From Trinickia acidisoli (lineage in GTDB: Bacteria > Pseudomonadota > Gammaproteobacteria > Burkholderiales > Burkholderiaceae): DNA of 64,000 nucleotides. This document shows, one piece after another, positions 8,653 to 16,995 of the stretch. The stretch's first letter is position 1. Each line of letters starts with the position of its first letter. A program made the position numbers and the translations under genes. The notes beneath the pieces were generated by a model, which had not been told where the DNA came from, ran no database searches, and saw only the letters and a list, made by a program, of their open reading frames with translations. Location of the stretch: assembly GCF_017315725.1 (NCBI RefSeq), contig NZ_JAFLRG010000002.1, forward strand, positions 248,001-312,000, read 5' to 3'.

Positions 8653-9222
8653 CTACTCGCAGGCGCCACCCGCTTGTTCCTCCTGCAGCATGCGTTTCAG
8701 CGTCCGATGATGAACGTTGAATTTGCGCGCCACCTCGCTAACTGGCTGCGACGAGAGCATGACCATCGCCTCGCGTCGTTGTACAGGTGTCAGCGAACGC
8801 CGTCGGCCTACCGATTTCCCTCGAGCTCGGGCCGCAGCCATACCAGCGCGCGTTCGCTCGCTGATCAGGCTGCGTTCGAATTCCGCAAGCGCCGCCATCA
8901 TGTGAAAAATCAATACGCCCCCCGGTGAACTCGTATTAATTGATTCGCACAACGAAGTAAATTGGATATTCCGATTGCCAAGATGAGTCACGAGATCTAC
9001 GAGCTTGCTCAGTGAGCGGCCTAGCCGATCGAGTCGCCAAACCACCAACGTATCGCCGGACAAGGCTCTGGCGAGTGCCTCGTCTAATCCGGGGCGACAA
9101 AACTCAGCACCGGATATCCCCTGATCGGTGAGCACGACATCGCAGCCGGCTCGATGCAAGGCATCGATCTGAAGCGCCAAATTTTGTTCTTCCGTCGATA
9201 CGCGCGCGTAACCGATTTTCAT
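8653..9222 (-). CDS. Serine recombinase (resolvase/invertase family)
   Basis: A 189-residue small serine recombinase. The catalytic N-terminus has the nucleophile motif GYARVSTEEQ (Ser8 or so), DQGISGAEFCRPGL, the LVVWRLDRLGRSL helix with the paired arginines, AALAEFERSLISERTRAG, and a C-terminal Hin-type helix-turn-helix (EVARKFNVHHRTLKRML). It is complete in length. It stands alone, with no Tn3 transposase in the window, so it is an orphan that may act on a nearby res-like site. A close relative lies at 54268-54858. Confidence 0.93.
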   Translation of the reverse strand: MKIGYARVSTEEQNLALQIDALHRAGCDVVLTDQGISGAEFCRPGLDEALARALSGDTLVVWRLDRLGRSLSKLVDLVTHLGNRNIQFTSLCESINTSSPGGVLIFHMMAALAEFERSLISERTRAGMAAARARGKSVGRRRSLTPVQRREAMVMLSSQPVSEVARKFNVHHRTLKRMLQEEQAGGACE

Positions 9223-9521
9223 CGGGCGAACCGTCTCGCGCCTCGTCGGTGCGCGGATTGTTCGTTCCGCTTGAAGTTGATGTTGAAGTTGACGGGTGAG
9301 TCATCAGCACATGAAACAGGGAAGAGAGTGTTGTTTTGTTGTGTCATGTTTTACCAGTTCGGTTTTGTTCGTATTCGCTCGCCACAAGCTGGCACACGAT
9401 GAGCCAGGAATGGTATTGCGCCGACAGCTGGATTTGTCTGCCTACCTACCGATTGCATACCGGTTCCACGGATCGCGATCAGCTAAGCCTTCTAGATCTT
9501 CGGACTTACCCGAAGTGTACT

Positions 9522-9648
9522 GGACAAAAGGGGTCCTTTTTGTCCGCCCAAAAGCGAACAGCCCCGACCCTTGCCCGACGCGCGTTTGCGGCAGCCACTG
9601 ATGCGTTTGTACAACGATGTCACAAAGGACCCTTTTTGTCCGCGTTTT
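9522..9648. repeat. Pair of direct repeats with internal hairpins
   Basis: Two similar segments lie 100 bp apart: GGACAAAAGGGGTCCTTTTT continuing GTCCGCCCAAAA at 9522-9552, and ACAAAGGACCCTTTTTGTCC continuing GCGTTTTG at 9622-9648. Both share CTTTTTGTCCGC, and each can fold back on itself (GGACAAAA with TTTTTGTCC in the first). They sit between the resolvase gene and the EAL gene. They might be recombination sites, IS remnants or terminator-like hairpins; sequence alone does not decide. Confidence 0.4.
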
Positions 9649-9751
9649 GACCCTGATGCGCCGAATTGCCAAAGGTGAACGGCTGAATGTGATTCGGTGA
9701 ACAGAGAGAAGCGTCCAGCCGCCGCAGAGACCGAGGATAAGGGGAAGGGAG

Positions 9752-10894
9752 ATGAGTGCTCAAAGTGTACTCATAGAAGTCAAGAATCACGCTCATCTCG
9801 TCCGTAGCTACGGGGAGCATGTGGCCGAGACGCTTGAAGAAGAAATCGCGCAGCGAGCACGCGAGATTTGCGGCGAGCATGCACATGTCATGCCCCTTGG
9901 TATGGGGCGTTTGGCCGTGAGATGGGAGGAAGTGCGTAACCTATCCGCCTCTCACGGTGCCGTACAAACTTCGTGCGACGAGCCGGACGTCGATGGGTTC
10001 ATCGTCGAATTGTGTAGCTGGGCATCGCGATCTTCTGGCTTTACATCTTTCGCAGTCCTAAGTGCCAAGCGAATTGCAGACGAGGACATGATCGCTCAAG
10101 CCGCTGGCGAAACGATCGCGCATTCGCTCGAGCAACCGTTTTTGCCCGCGCAAATCGTGTCCGACATGGATACGGTGGAAATGATCGCAGGTGCGATCGA
10201 AAGTGATCGGTTTCTATTCGAGTTTCAACCTGTTTGCCACATAGAGCGGCGGGACAGAGTGCTCTATCGCGAGTGTCTGTTGCGGCTGCCGTCGGAGCGG
10301 CCCAACGAGGTCGTGCTACCGGGTGCGTTTATTCCAACACTGGAGCGCCTTGGGTTGATGCGGATGCTGGATCGCTATGTCGTCAGGCGGGTTGTTGCGC
10401 TGCTCAGAACGCGTCCGGACTTATGCCTTGGGGTGAATATCTCCGCTCAAAGCGCTGTGGATGACGCCTGGTGGGGCGGCATGCTGAGCGATTTGTCGGC
10501 TGAGCCTGGGCTCGCTCAACGCCTCGTGATCGAGATTACGGAAACCGCGCCGCTGCGTGCTGGGTGCGGCAGAGTGTTTGCGAATCGCTTGCGTCAGCTT
10601 GGATGCCGTATTGCTATCGACGATTTCGGAGTGGGCTATGGCGTCGAGACCGGTATCGAAATTCGCTCGCCCGACATTATCAAGATCGACGGCTCGTTTT
10701 TGTATGGGATGAATACGGGGCAATACAACATTCATCCGCTCGCCGGTATGGTGAGGTTAGCGTCGAAGCTGGCGTGTGACGTGGTGGTCGAGGGGGTGGA
10801 AAACGACGCCGCGTTACGGCTGGCGCGCAAGGCCGGAGCGCACTGGGTACAGGGTCATTACGTTGGAGAGCCTGATATTTTGCCGTTGGCTTGA
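9752..10894 (+). CDS. EAL-domain protein with degenerate GGDEF-like N-terminus
   Basis: A 380-residue cytosolic protein with no membrane segment. Residues 1-135 resemble a decayed GGDEF fold (LIEVKNHAHLVRSYGEHVAE) without an active-site GGDEF. From about residue 150 there is an EAL domain with FEFQPVCHIERRD, the signature as ECLLR (Glu kept, Ala replaced by Cys), GVNISAQS, VIEITETAPLR, the metal pair IAIDDFGVGY, IIKIDGSFL, VVVEGVEN and VQGHYVGEP. All residues expected for metal and substrate binding appear present, so c-di-GMP phosphodiesterase activity is plausible. RBS GGGAAGGGAG precedes the ATG. It borders the adhesin/glycosylation island and may set its expression, which is inference. 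Confidence 0.88.
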   Translation: MSAQSVLIEVKNHAHLVRSYGEHVAETLEEEIAQRAREICGEHAHVMPLGMGRLAVRWEEVRNLSASHGAVQTSCDEPDVDGFIVELCSWASRSSGFTSFAVLSAKRIADEDMIAQAAGETIAHSLEQPFLPAQIVSDMDTVEMIAGAIESDRFLFEFQPVCHIERRDRVLYRECLLRLPSERPNEVVLPGAFIPTLERLGLMRMLDRYVVRRVVALLRTRPDLCLGVNISAQSAVDDAWWGGMLSDLSAEPGLAQRLVIEITETAPLRAGCGRVFANRLRQLGCRIAIDDFGVGYGVETGIEIRSPDIIKIDGSFLYGMNTGQYNIHPLAGMVRLASKLACDVVVEGVENDAALRLARKAGAHWVQGHYVGEPDILPLA

Positions 10895-11010
10895 CAAGCT
10901 GAACGCCAACATTTGACCGATGAATCGATTCGTTTTTCCTTGATCGCATTCGCGAGGGTGACGATTGATTTCACATAAATGTGTGAAACTATGGTATGTA
11001 GAGGGATATA

Positions 11011-11586
11011 ATGAATAAAACATATCGGGTTATTTTTAACCGGACGTTAGGGCGAATTGAGGTGGTTTCGGAGCATGCTAGTGCCAAGGGGAAAGGAGGC
11101 GGGGTAGGTGCGATTGATCAACGGGTGAGCGTGAAGAAGGTTGCGTCATTTTCTCCTAATATTCGTGCCTGTGCTTATGCTGTGGTTGCTTATTTTGTCA
11201 CGGCGAATTTTTCATATTCTTTCGCTGCTCCTAACGTCGCAGGGATGTGCTTTAGTAATAATGGTTCATCCTCAAGTGCTTATTCTGGATCTGGATCTGG
11301 AACTGCGATAACAAATGGTGATTGCACTAATGTGCCTAATCCATTTGGGGTGACAGCCGGTGCTGGAAATTTCTTTTCAATAGGAATTCAGAATGGTGCC
11401 GATGGATTTCAAGCGGGCATCGCTGTTGATTAGGATGCAGGTGAAATAGTGCTTAGTAATGGCGATGCGTCCATGACTTGGACAGGAAGCACGTGGACGT
11501 TTACCGGTGTCACGATTGCTGGCGTTAATGTGGGTTCACTGTCGGCAACGTCAACTGATGCCGTTAACGGTGGTCAACTATTGTAA
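11011..11586 (+). pseudogene. Trimeric autotransporter adhesin (YadA-like), truncated with internal stop
   Basis: The start MNKTYRVIFNRTLGR is the extended signal peptide region (ESPR) typical of very large trimeric autotransporters; a hydrophobic stretch VVAYFVTANFSYSFA then completes the signal peptide. An in-frame TAG occurs at 11431-11433 after GIAVD. Reading on in the same frame gives a head/neck-like segment ending LSATSTDAVNGGQL, the neck motif of YadA-type proteins, and then TAA at 11584. Stalk and C-terminal membrane anchor are absent. The gene is a remnant of an adhesin. RBS AGAGGGATAT precedes the ATG. About 160 bp of non-coding DNA follows before the DUF2827 operon. Confidence 0.85.
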
Positions 11587-11746
11587 TGCGTTGAATAGGA
11601 GTGCGCTGGGCGCGGTGTTCACACCCGTGTCTAGAGAGAAAGAGTGTGGGTCAGTTCGATACGCGCCGATAACGTTTTGATGCTCTAGCGGTACGGAGTT
11701 TCGGGGAGTAGTTAGTGCCGCAGTAGTTTGGATTGCCGGGGGATAT

Positions 11747-12889
11747 ATGCGAGTCGGGATCTCAGTAATGACACACGCCGGTCAGAGCGTGTGGGAAAAC
11801 GGGCTTGGGCAGAACGTCATTTTTTTGGGGCGGCTATTACGTTCACTGCCGGGTGTTGACGACGTGGTGTTTCTGAACTGCGGCGATCAATCCGGTTTGC
11901 CGGACGAGGTGGATGCGCTGGGCTTCGGGTTTCGGCTCGTTAAACCACGCGAAGCGACCGATATGATCGACGTCGCCATTGAAATGAGTGGAGGGCTAGA
12001 CGTCGAGTGGCTGGACTATCTCAGAGCGCTTGGCAAGAAGGTAGTTTTTCACTGTTGCGGTCAGCCCTATGCGGCGCTGGCAGAACCGACAGTGTTCGAC
12101 GTGACAGGGTTTTTCTCACGGGCGCAGCGTTGCGACGAGATCTGGATTCTCCCCAGTTATCGCGATTTGATGCCGATGTTACGAACGCTGCATCGGTGCC
12201 CAGTCGTTGAAGTGCCTTACCTGTGGGATGCGACGTTTCTCGAGCGACGTGCCGCCTTCGTTGGCGCGAATGGTTTTACCTTTGGCTATCACGCGCTTGG
12301 CGCACGAGAGTACACGTATCGCGCGCTGCGCGTAGGCATCTTCGAACCCAATATTTCGGTGACGAAGACATGCAGCATTCCCATGCTGATCGGCGATGCG
12401 GCCTATCGTGCAAACCCGGATTCAGTTGCGGAATTGCACGTGCTGAATTCGATCGGAATGAAGGACCATCCGACCTTTTCTTTTCTCGCGAACTCGCTTG
12501 ACTTGACCCGCGCGGGCAAGGCGCGGTTTGATCAGCGCCACGATTTCGTGGGCTATGTGAGCCAACACCTTGATGCCATCGTCAGTCATCAATGGCACCA
12601 CTCACAAAACTATCTCTATCTAGATGCGTTGCATGGCGGTTATCCGCTGATCCACAACTCGCCGTGGCTTCATGATGTCGGCTATTTCTATTCAGGGTTC
12701 GATGTTGCCAAGGGTGCGCAGCGTCTTATCGAGGCCTCGCGCGAGCATGATGCCAATTTGGAACGTTATCGCAGTCGTGCGCAGGCATTTCTCGCGCGTT
12801 TGAGTCCGGATGCTGCCCACAACGCAAGCGCATATGTGCGACGTTTGCTCGCACTGACGTCCGCGCCGCAGATGGAGATGGCGCAATGA
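11747..12889 (+). CDS. DUF2827 protein, probable glycosyltransferase (copy 1)
   Basis: A 380-residue cytosolic protein of the DUF2827 family, found mainly in Burkholderiaceae and resembling a GT-B-type glycosyltransferase. Family landmarks: VGISVMTHAGQSVWENGLGQ at the N-terminus, VPYLWDATFLE in the middle, FEPNISVTKTCSIPMLIGD, HVLNSIGMKDHPTFSFLANS and the C-terminal YLYLDALHGGYPLIHNSPWL. The start follows CCGGGGGATAT. It overlaps the next copy by 4 bp (ATGA). The function is not established; glycosylation of a surface adhesin is inferred from the neighbouring autotransporter remnant and glycosyltransferases. Confidence 0.85.
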   Translation: MRVGISVMTHAGQSVWENGLGQNVIFLGRLLRSLPGVDDVVFLNCGDQSGLPDEVDALGFGFRLVKPREATDMIDVAIEMSGGLDVEWLDYLRALGKKVVFHCCGQPYAALAEPTVFDVTGFFSRAQRCDEIWILPSYRDLMPMLRTLHRCPVVEVPYLWDATFLERRAAFVGANGFTFGYHALGAREYTYRALRVGIFEPNISVTKTCSIPMLIGDAAYRANPDSVAELHVLNSIGMKDHPTFSFLANSLDLTRAGKARFDQRHDFVGYVSQHLDAIVSHQWHHSQNYLYLDALHGGYPLIHNSPWLHDVGYFYSGFDVAKGAQRLIEASREHDANLERYRSRAQAFLARLSPDAAHNASAYVRRLLALTSAPQMEMAQ

Positions 12890-14007
12890 AACCGGAACGT
12901 TTGAAGGTTGGCGTAACGCTGTTTGTCCGGGCTGGACAGCAATCGTTGTGGGAAAACGGCATTTTTCAGAACTGCTTCTTTCTGATCATGCTGCTGCAGC
13001 GTTCACCGCTTGTGGAGAGCGCATACCTGGTCAATGGTGGAGACGGTCGTCCAGAGGACGCCAAAGGCTTCCTGGAGCACGCGCCTGCCCCCGTCATTGA
13101 TTTGCCTACCGCTCAAGAAAAGCTCGATGTGATCATCGAACTGAGTGCGCAGCTCAATCCAGACTGGGGCAGGTCGTTTCGCCAGCGCGGCGGTCGCGTG
13201 ATTGGTATGCGCGTAGCCAACGACTATATGATCGACATCGAGCGCATGATATTCCAGCGCCGCCACGGAATGCTTGTTTCGGGCACGCCGTATCACACGG
13301 TTTGGATGTTGCCTGCGTTCGAAGAAAGCTGCGCGAGCTACTACGAGCATGCACTTCGAGCCCCGGTGCGGGCAATGCCGCATCTGTGGAGCCCGATGCT
13401 GCTCGAACGTGGCATTAAGGAGTCGGCGTTGCGCTCGCCGTTTGGCTATGCGGAGGGACGTAAGCGTTGGCGCCTCGCGATTCTCGAGCCGAATATCTGC
13501 ATGGTCAAGACTTGCCATATCCCTATGCTTCTGGCCGACCTTGCTCATCGGCAGTCGCCGGAGATGATTGAAGTGCTGCGCGTATACAACTCACTTCACA
13601 TGAAGGAAAACGCGCAATTCGTCGGTTTCGCAAAAAGCCTGGATCTCGTGCGCCATGGTATCGCCAGCTTCGAAGCGCGCTTTGCCACTTACGAGATCAT
13701 GGCCTACGAGGCGGATGCGATTGTCTCCCACCATTGGGCTAACGCACAAAACTATCTCTATTACGAGGCCTTGTACGGGGGCTATCCCTTGATTCACAAC
13801 TCCGCGTATCTCGGCGGTTGCGGTTACCGGTATCGCGACTTCGATTGCGAAGACGGCGCGCTCGCATTGCGCGAAGCATTCGTTGAGCACGATAAGCGTT
13901 TGAAGGATTACCGGCGCACGGCGCACGCGTTTATTGCCACGCTCGATCCGTGCGCGCAGCGCAACGTCGAGCACTATACCGCGGCGCTTGCGCAGCTATA
14001 CGACTGA
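12886..14007 (+). CDS. DUF2827 protein, probable glycosyltransferase (copy 2)
   Basis: A 373-residue paralogue of the preceding gene, sharing VGVTLFVRAGQQSLWENGIF, MPHLWSPMLLERG, LEPNICMVKTCHIPMLLAD, RVYNSLHMKENAQFVGFAKS, DAIVSHHWANAQNYLYYEAL and YGGYPLIHNSAYL. The start overlaps the previous stop by 4 bp, so the two are translationally coupled. The copies are clearly diverged at the protein level, so the triplication is old and each copy may use a different donor or act at a different step. No signal peptide; acts in the cytosol. Confidence 0.85.
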   Translation: MKPERLKVGVTLFVRAGQQSLWENGIFQNCFFLIMLLQRSPLVESAYLVNGGDGRPEDAKGFLEHAPAPVIDLPTAQEKLDVIIELSAQLNPDWGRSFRQRGGRVIGMRVANDYMIDIERMIFQRRHGMLVSGTPYHTVWMLPAFEESCASYYEHALRAPVRAMPHLWSPMLLERGIKESALRSPFGYAEGRKRWRLAILEPNICMVKTCHIPMLLADLAHRQSPEMIEVLRVYNSLHMKENAQFVGFAKSLDLVRHGIASFEARFATYEIMAYEADAIVSHHWANAQNYLYYEALYGGYPLIHNSAYLGGCGYRYRDFDCEDGALALREAFVEHDKRLKDYRRTAHAFIATLDPCAQRNVEHYTAALAQLYD

Positions 14008-14027
14008 TTACGCAATGGGATGGCTTT

Positions 14028-14624
14028 ATGTTCAAGTTCATGTTTCGGAGATCGCTGACCGGTGACCTCACGCGGCTATCGCGGCGGGTGAGTTTGCTGG
14101 CGTTTGTGGTGGGCGCTGTGCTCGTGCGTCCTGCATACGCTCAGATGCTGCCGCCGGTACCGGCCCAAGGTGGAGCCACGGTCCTTGCTCGTGCTGCACA
14201 GACGCTCGGCATTCGGCAATGCTACAGCGCTATCGATCAGGTTTCGCAGCGCGTACTTACGGGGAGTCAGCGTCAGGATGTCGTGTTGGATTGGGATCAT
14301 AACCATGCGGACAGCTCGCCGTTCTTTTCTCTTACAGGGTTTAGCGAACCAGGCCCTGCAGAGGTGCTATCGCTGACAACGGTGCCCAACATCAACGGTA
14401 CTTGCGCAGTGCTTGCCGAGCGGATTTCGGCTAGCCCGTTACCGTGCCCGGATGTCGCACGCCGTGAGCTTGTCGGCTATCACGGTACACCGCTCGTGCC
14501 ATCGGTTATGGTCTACACGACACCAGCACGCCCGCGCGAGACGGTCACGCTTGTCGAGAACGCCCATTCGTGCGTACTGGTGCGCAGGCAGGTCGAATAC
14601 GGTTGGCCCGGGGTGACGAAATGA
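14028..14624 (+). CDS. Secreted/periplasmic protein of unknown function
   Basis: A 198-residue protein starting MFKFMFRRSLTGDLTRL. A basic leader, a hydrophobic stretch (VSLLAFVVGAVLVRPAYA) and an AYAQ cleavage site make a Sec signal peptide. The mature part has four or five cysteines (QCYSAI, GTCAVL, PLPCPD, HSCVLV) suited to disulfides. I do not recognise the family. It lies 20 bp after DUF2827 copy 2 and overlaps copy 3 by 4 bp (ATGA), so it belongs to the operon and probably works with the surface product being modified. Confidence 0.7.
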   Translation: MFKFMFRRSLTGDLTRLSRRVSLLAFVVGAVLVRPAYAQMLPPVPAQGGATVLARAAQTLGIRQCYSAIDQVSQRVLTGSQRQDVVLDWDHNHADSSPFFSLTGFSEPGPAEVLSLTTVPNINGTCAVLAERISASPLPCPDVARRELVGYHGTPLVPSVMVYTTPARPRETVTLVENAHSCVLVRRQVEYGWPGVTK

Positions 14625-15772
14625 CAAGCCACGCTGTCATCGACGAACGTGGGCCGTTGCGCATCGGGATCACCATTGGCCTGAGCGATGCGGCGGAGAG
14701 TCTATGGATTAACGGTATCAAGCAGAATGCGTTGTATTTGGCGCGGCTCTTTCAGCATTCGCCGTATGGCCATCAGGTCACGCTTGTCAACACAACATCG
14801 GTTGCCATCACCGATCGGCTGCCGTGGGATACACGTCGATTTCCGGTCGCTACGTTCGAAGATGCGAAGGATCGCCTCGATGTGCTTATAGAGTTGGGTG
14901 GGCAGGTGGGACTGGAGGCGACGCGGTATCTGAAATCACGTGGTACGAAGCTCGTGAGCTACTGCTGCGGCCCTGAGTACGTGCAGAACATCGAGGCGAT
15001 GATTTTTGGTCGTTCTCAACATCGAGGCATTTTCATCAACCAGGAATACGACGAGATTTGGGTTGTCCCTCAGGTGATGGAAACGAGTGCGCACTTTTTC
15101 AAGGTATTGAGAAGGCAGTCCGTGCGGGAGGTCCCGTTCGTGTGGGACCCGATGTGCTTGGAGCAGCGATGTGCCGCACTGCCGCACCAAGGCGAGTACC
15201 GTCCTAGGGGAGGCGCGCGGCGTATTGCGATCATGGAGCCGAACGTCGACGTGCTGAAATTTTGCCTGTATCCAATGCTGATCGTTGAACAGACATATCG
15301 AGAAGCAGCTGGTCGCATCGCACAGGTGTATGTGACGAATGCTATGCATTTGGCCCAGCACAGTACCGACTTCATTGGTATCGCACAGTATCTCGATCTG
15401 GTGTGTGACGGCAAAGTGGTGTTTCTGGGCACGTTCGATACACCGACATTTCTATGTGAGAACGCCGATATTGTCGTGTCTCACCAGTGGGCGTTGCCGT
15501 TGAACTACTTCTATTTCGACGTGTGCTGGAAGGGCTATGCGCTCATCCATAACGCGAGCCTATGCAAGGAGTTGGGCTACTTCTATCAGGGCAACGACGT
15601 CGATCAAGGAGCGAGCCGCCTATTGAGCGCAGTTCACACGCATGATGAACATTGGGAGGGTTACCGGGCGCGTCAGCGGGACATCATCGCGCCGTTTCTG
15701 GCGACGCATCCTCCACTTGTCCAGCGCTATGACAACTTGTTGTACAACCTTCTTGCGGGTATAACGACGTGA
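14621..15772 (+). CDS. DUF2827 protein, probable glycosyltransferase (copy 3)
   Basis: A 383-residue third paralogue, starting MTSHAVIDERGPLRIGITIG (ATG at 14621, overlapping the preceding stop). Shared landmarks: SLWINGIKQNALYLARLFQ, VPFVWDPMCLEQ, MEPNVDVLKFCLYPMLIVE, YVTNAMHLAQHSTDFIGIAQ, DIVVSHQWALPLNYFYFDVC and GYALIHNASLCKELGY. It differs most from copies 1 and 2 at the usual YPLIHNS site (YALIHNA). Its placement in one overlapping operon with the other two suggests they act together on one pathway. Confidence 0.85.
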   Translation: MTSHAVIDERGPLRIGITIGLSDAAESLWINGIKQNALYLARLFQHSPYGHQVTLVNTTSVAITDRLPWDTRRFPVATFEDAKDRLDVLIELGGQVGLEATRYLKSRGTKLVSYCCGPEYVQNIEAMIFGRSQHRGIFINQEYDEIWVVPQVMETSAHFFKVLRRQSVREVPFVWDPMCLEQRCAALPHQGEYRPRGGARRIAIMEPNVDVLKFCLYPMLIVEQTYREAAGRIAQVYVTNAMHLAQHSTDFIGIAQYLDLVCDGKVVFLGTFDTPTFLCENADIVVSHQWALPLNYFYFDVCWKGYALIHNASLCKELGYFYQGNDVDQGASRLLSAVHTHDEHWEGYRARQRDIIAPFLATHPPLVQRYDNLLYNLLAGITT

Positions 15773-15850
15773 ATTTAATGATTGGTAGTACTGATTAATT
15801 GTGGTGTTGTTAAGCACAACAACGGTGTCGGCGAAACGAAGGAGAAAGCC

Positions 15851-16180
15851 ATGAGCGCAATCGAAGATTCGGATCGATTTATTTCCAACATGCTATCCAC
15901 AGCGTTGACCACGTTTGTGGTGATTATGGTTTTCGAGTTTATCGAGATGGCCGATCCTCAGATCGAGATCGCGTCACCGATCGGAGAGCTCGCCTACTGT
16001 GCGGGAATTTCCACCGTGATCTGCTTTGCGGGACCGTGGTTACGTCTCAAGTTGACTCGGCGGCCAGGTCCGATCGTCGGCAATCGAACGCAACGTTCAG
16101 GGGTTGTGCGTGCGCGGTTCGTGGGGTTGCTCGGAGGGATTTTCGCGGGTGCAATGATCATGATGAGTGTTCGCTACTAG
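15851..16180 (+). CDS. Small inner-membrane protein, unknown
   Basis: A 109-residue protein starting MSAIEDSDRFISNMLSTALT with RBS AAGGAGAAAG. Three hydrophobic segments are visible: TTFVVIMVFEFIEM, AYCAGISTVICFAGPWL and VGLLGGIFAGAMIMMSV. A basic loop (RLKLTRRPGPIVGNRTQRSG) lies between the last two. I recognise no family. It is 78 bp after DUF2827 copy 3 and 62 bp before a glycosyltransferase, in the same direction, so it is probably a membrane partner in this operon. Confidence 0.65.
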   Translation: MSAIEDSDRFISNMLSTALTTFVVIMVFEFIEMADPQIEIASPIGELAYCAGISTVICFAGPWLRLKLTRRPGPIVGNRTQRSGVVRARFVGLLGGIFAGAMIMMSVRY

Positions 16181-16242
16181 GTCGATCTTTGAAGTTGCTA
16201 AATATCGTGACATAGAGCCGGGCGAAAAAAGGGAGAAATGGC

Positions 16243-16968
16243 ATGAAGGTATCAATCGTTACTCCGATGTACGGGGGTGCCTGCATGGCCAACTATTGCG
16301 TCGCGATGGTCGATCTAGCACGTACGCTAACGCAGCACGGTATCGCGTTCGACTTCTTCACGTTGTCGAATGAGAGCCTGATTCAGCGCGCCCGCAATGT
16401 GCTCGTTCACCGTGCTCGTAGCGATGCCGAGGCGACGCACTTTTTGCTCGTCGATGCGGATATTGGTTTTCAGGTTCACGACGTATTGGAGCTGCTGAAC
16501 TTGGATGTCGATATCGTGTGCGGGGCCTATTCACGCAAGGACATTCAATGGGAAAACGTGCGTCGAGCCGCGCTCGCCGGCGCTTCTCCGCTTGAGGAAT
16601 ATGCGTCGTCGACTTTCGTCGAGGGCCTCGATGGGCCGCTCGATGCGAAGGTCATGCGCGATCAGCGGCTCATCGAGGTTCGGCGTGCGGGTACGGGCTT
16701 CATGCTAATCAAGAAGGAGGTGTTGGATCTGCTCGAGGCCTCGCCGTTTATCCGACGCTATCGCAACAACATGACGATCTTGAGAGAAGCGTTGGCGGTG
16801 CATGAGGACTGCATCACAGCGTTTTTTGATTGCCCGATTGATCCGATAGAGGGCACGTTGTTGTCGGAGGACTATTACTTTTGCGACGCATGGCGTCGAT
16901 TCGGCGGAAAGATTTTTGTTGCGCCCTGGGTCAAGCTGACCCACTTCGGTACGTATTGCTACGTCTAA
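16243..16968 (+). CDS. Glycosyltransferase, GT-A fold
   Basis: A 241-residue protein with N-terminus MKVSIVTPMYGGACMANYCV as in GT-A enzymes, a metal-binding DxD-type motif in FLLVDADIGF, the RRAGTGFMLIKKEVL segment (acceptor loop seen in Anp1-like and related transferases), and SEDYYFCDAWRRFGGKIFV near the C-terminus, where the acidic ED would be the catalytic region. RBS AAAAGGGAGAAATGGC precedes the ATG. It would transfer sugar from a nucleotide donor, probably as part of adhesin or surface glycan assembly here. No membrane segment is seen. Confidence 0.85.
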   Translation: MKVSIVTPMYGGACMANYCVAMVDLARTLTQHGIAFDFFTLSNESLIQRARNVLVHRARSDAEATHFLLVDADIGFQVHDVLELLNLDVDIVCGAYSRKDIQWENVRRAALAGASPLEEYASSTFVEGLDGPLDAKVMRDQRLIEVRRAGTGFMLIKKEVLDLLEASPFIRRYRNNMTILREALAVHEDCITAFFDCPIDPIEGTLLSEDYYFCDAWRRFGGKIFVAPWVKLTHFGTYCYV

Positions 16969-16995
16969 ATCGGCGCGGCCGGGCTAGGCGAAAGA

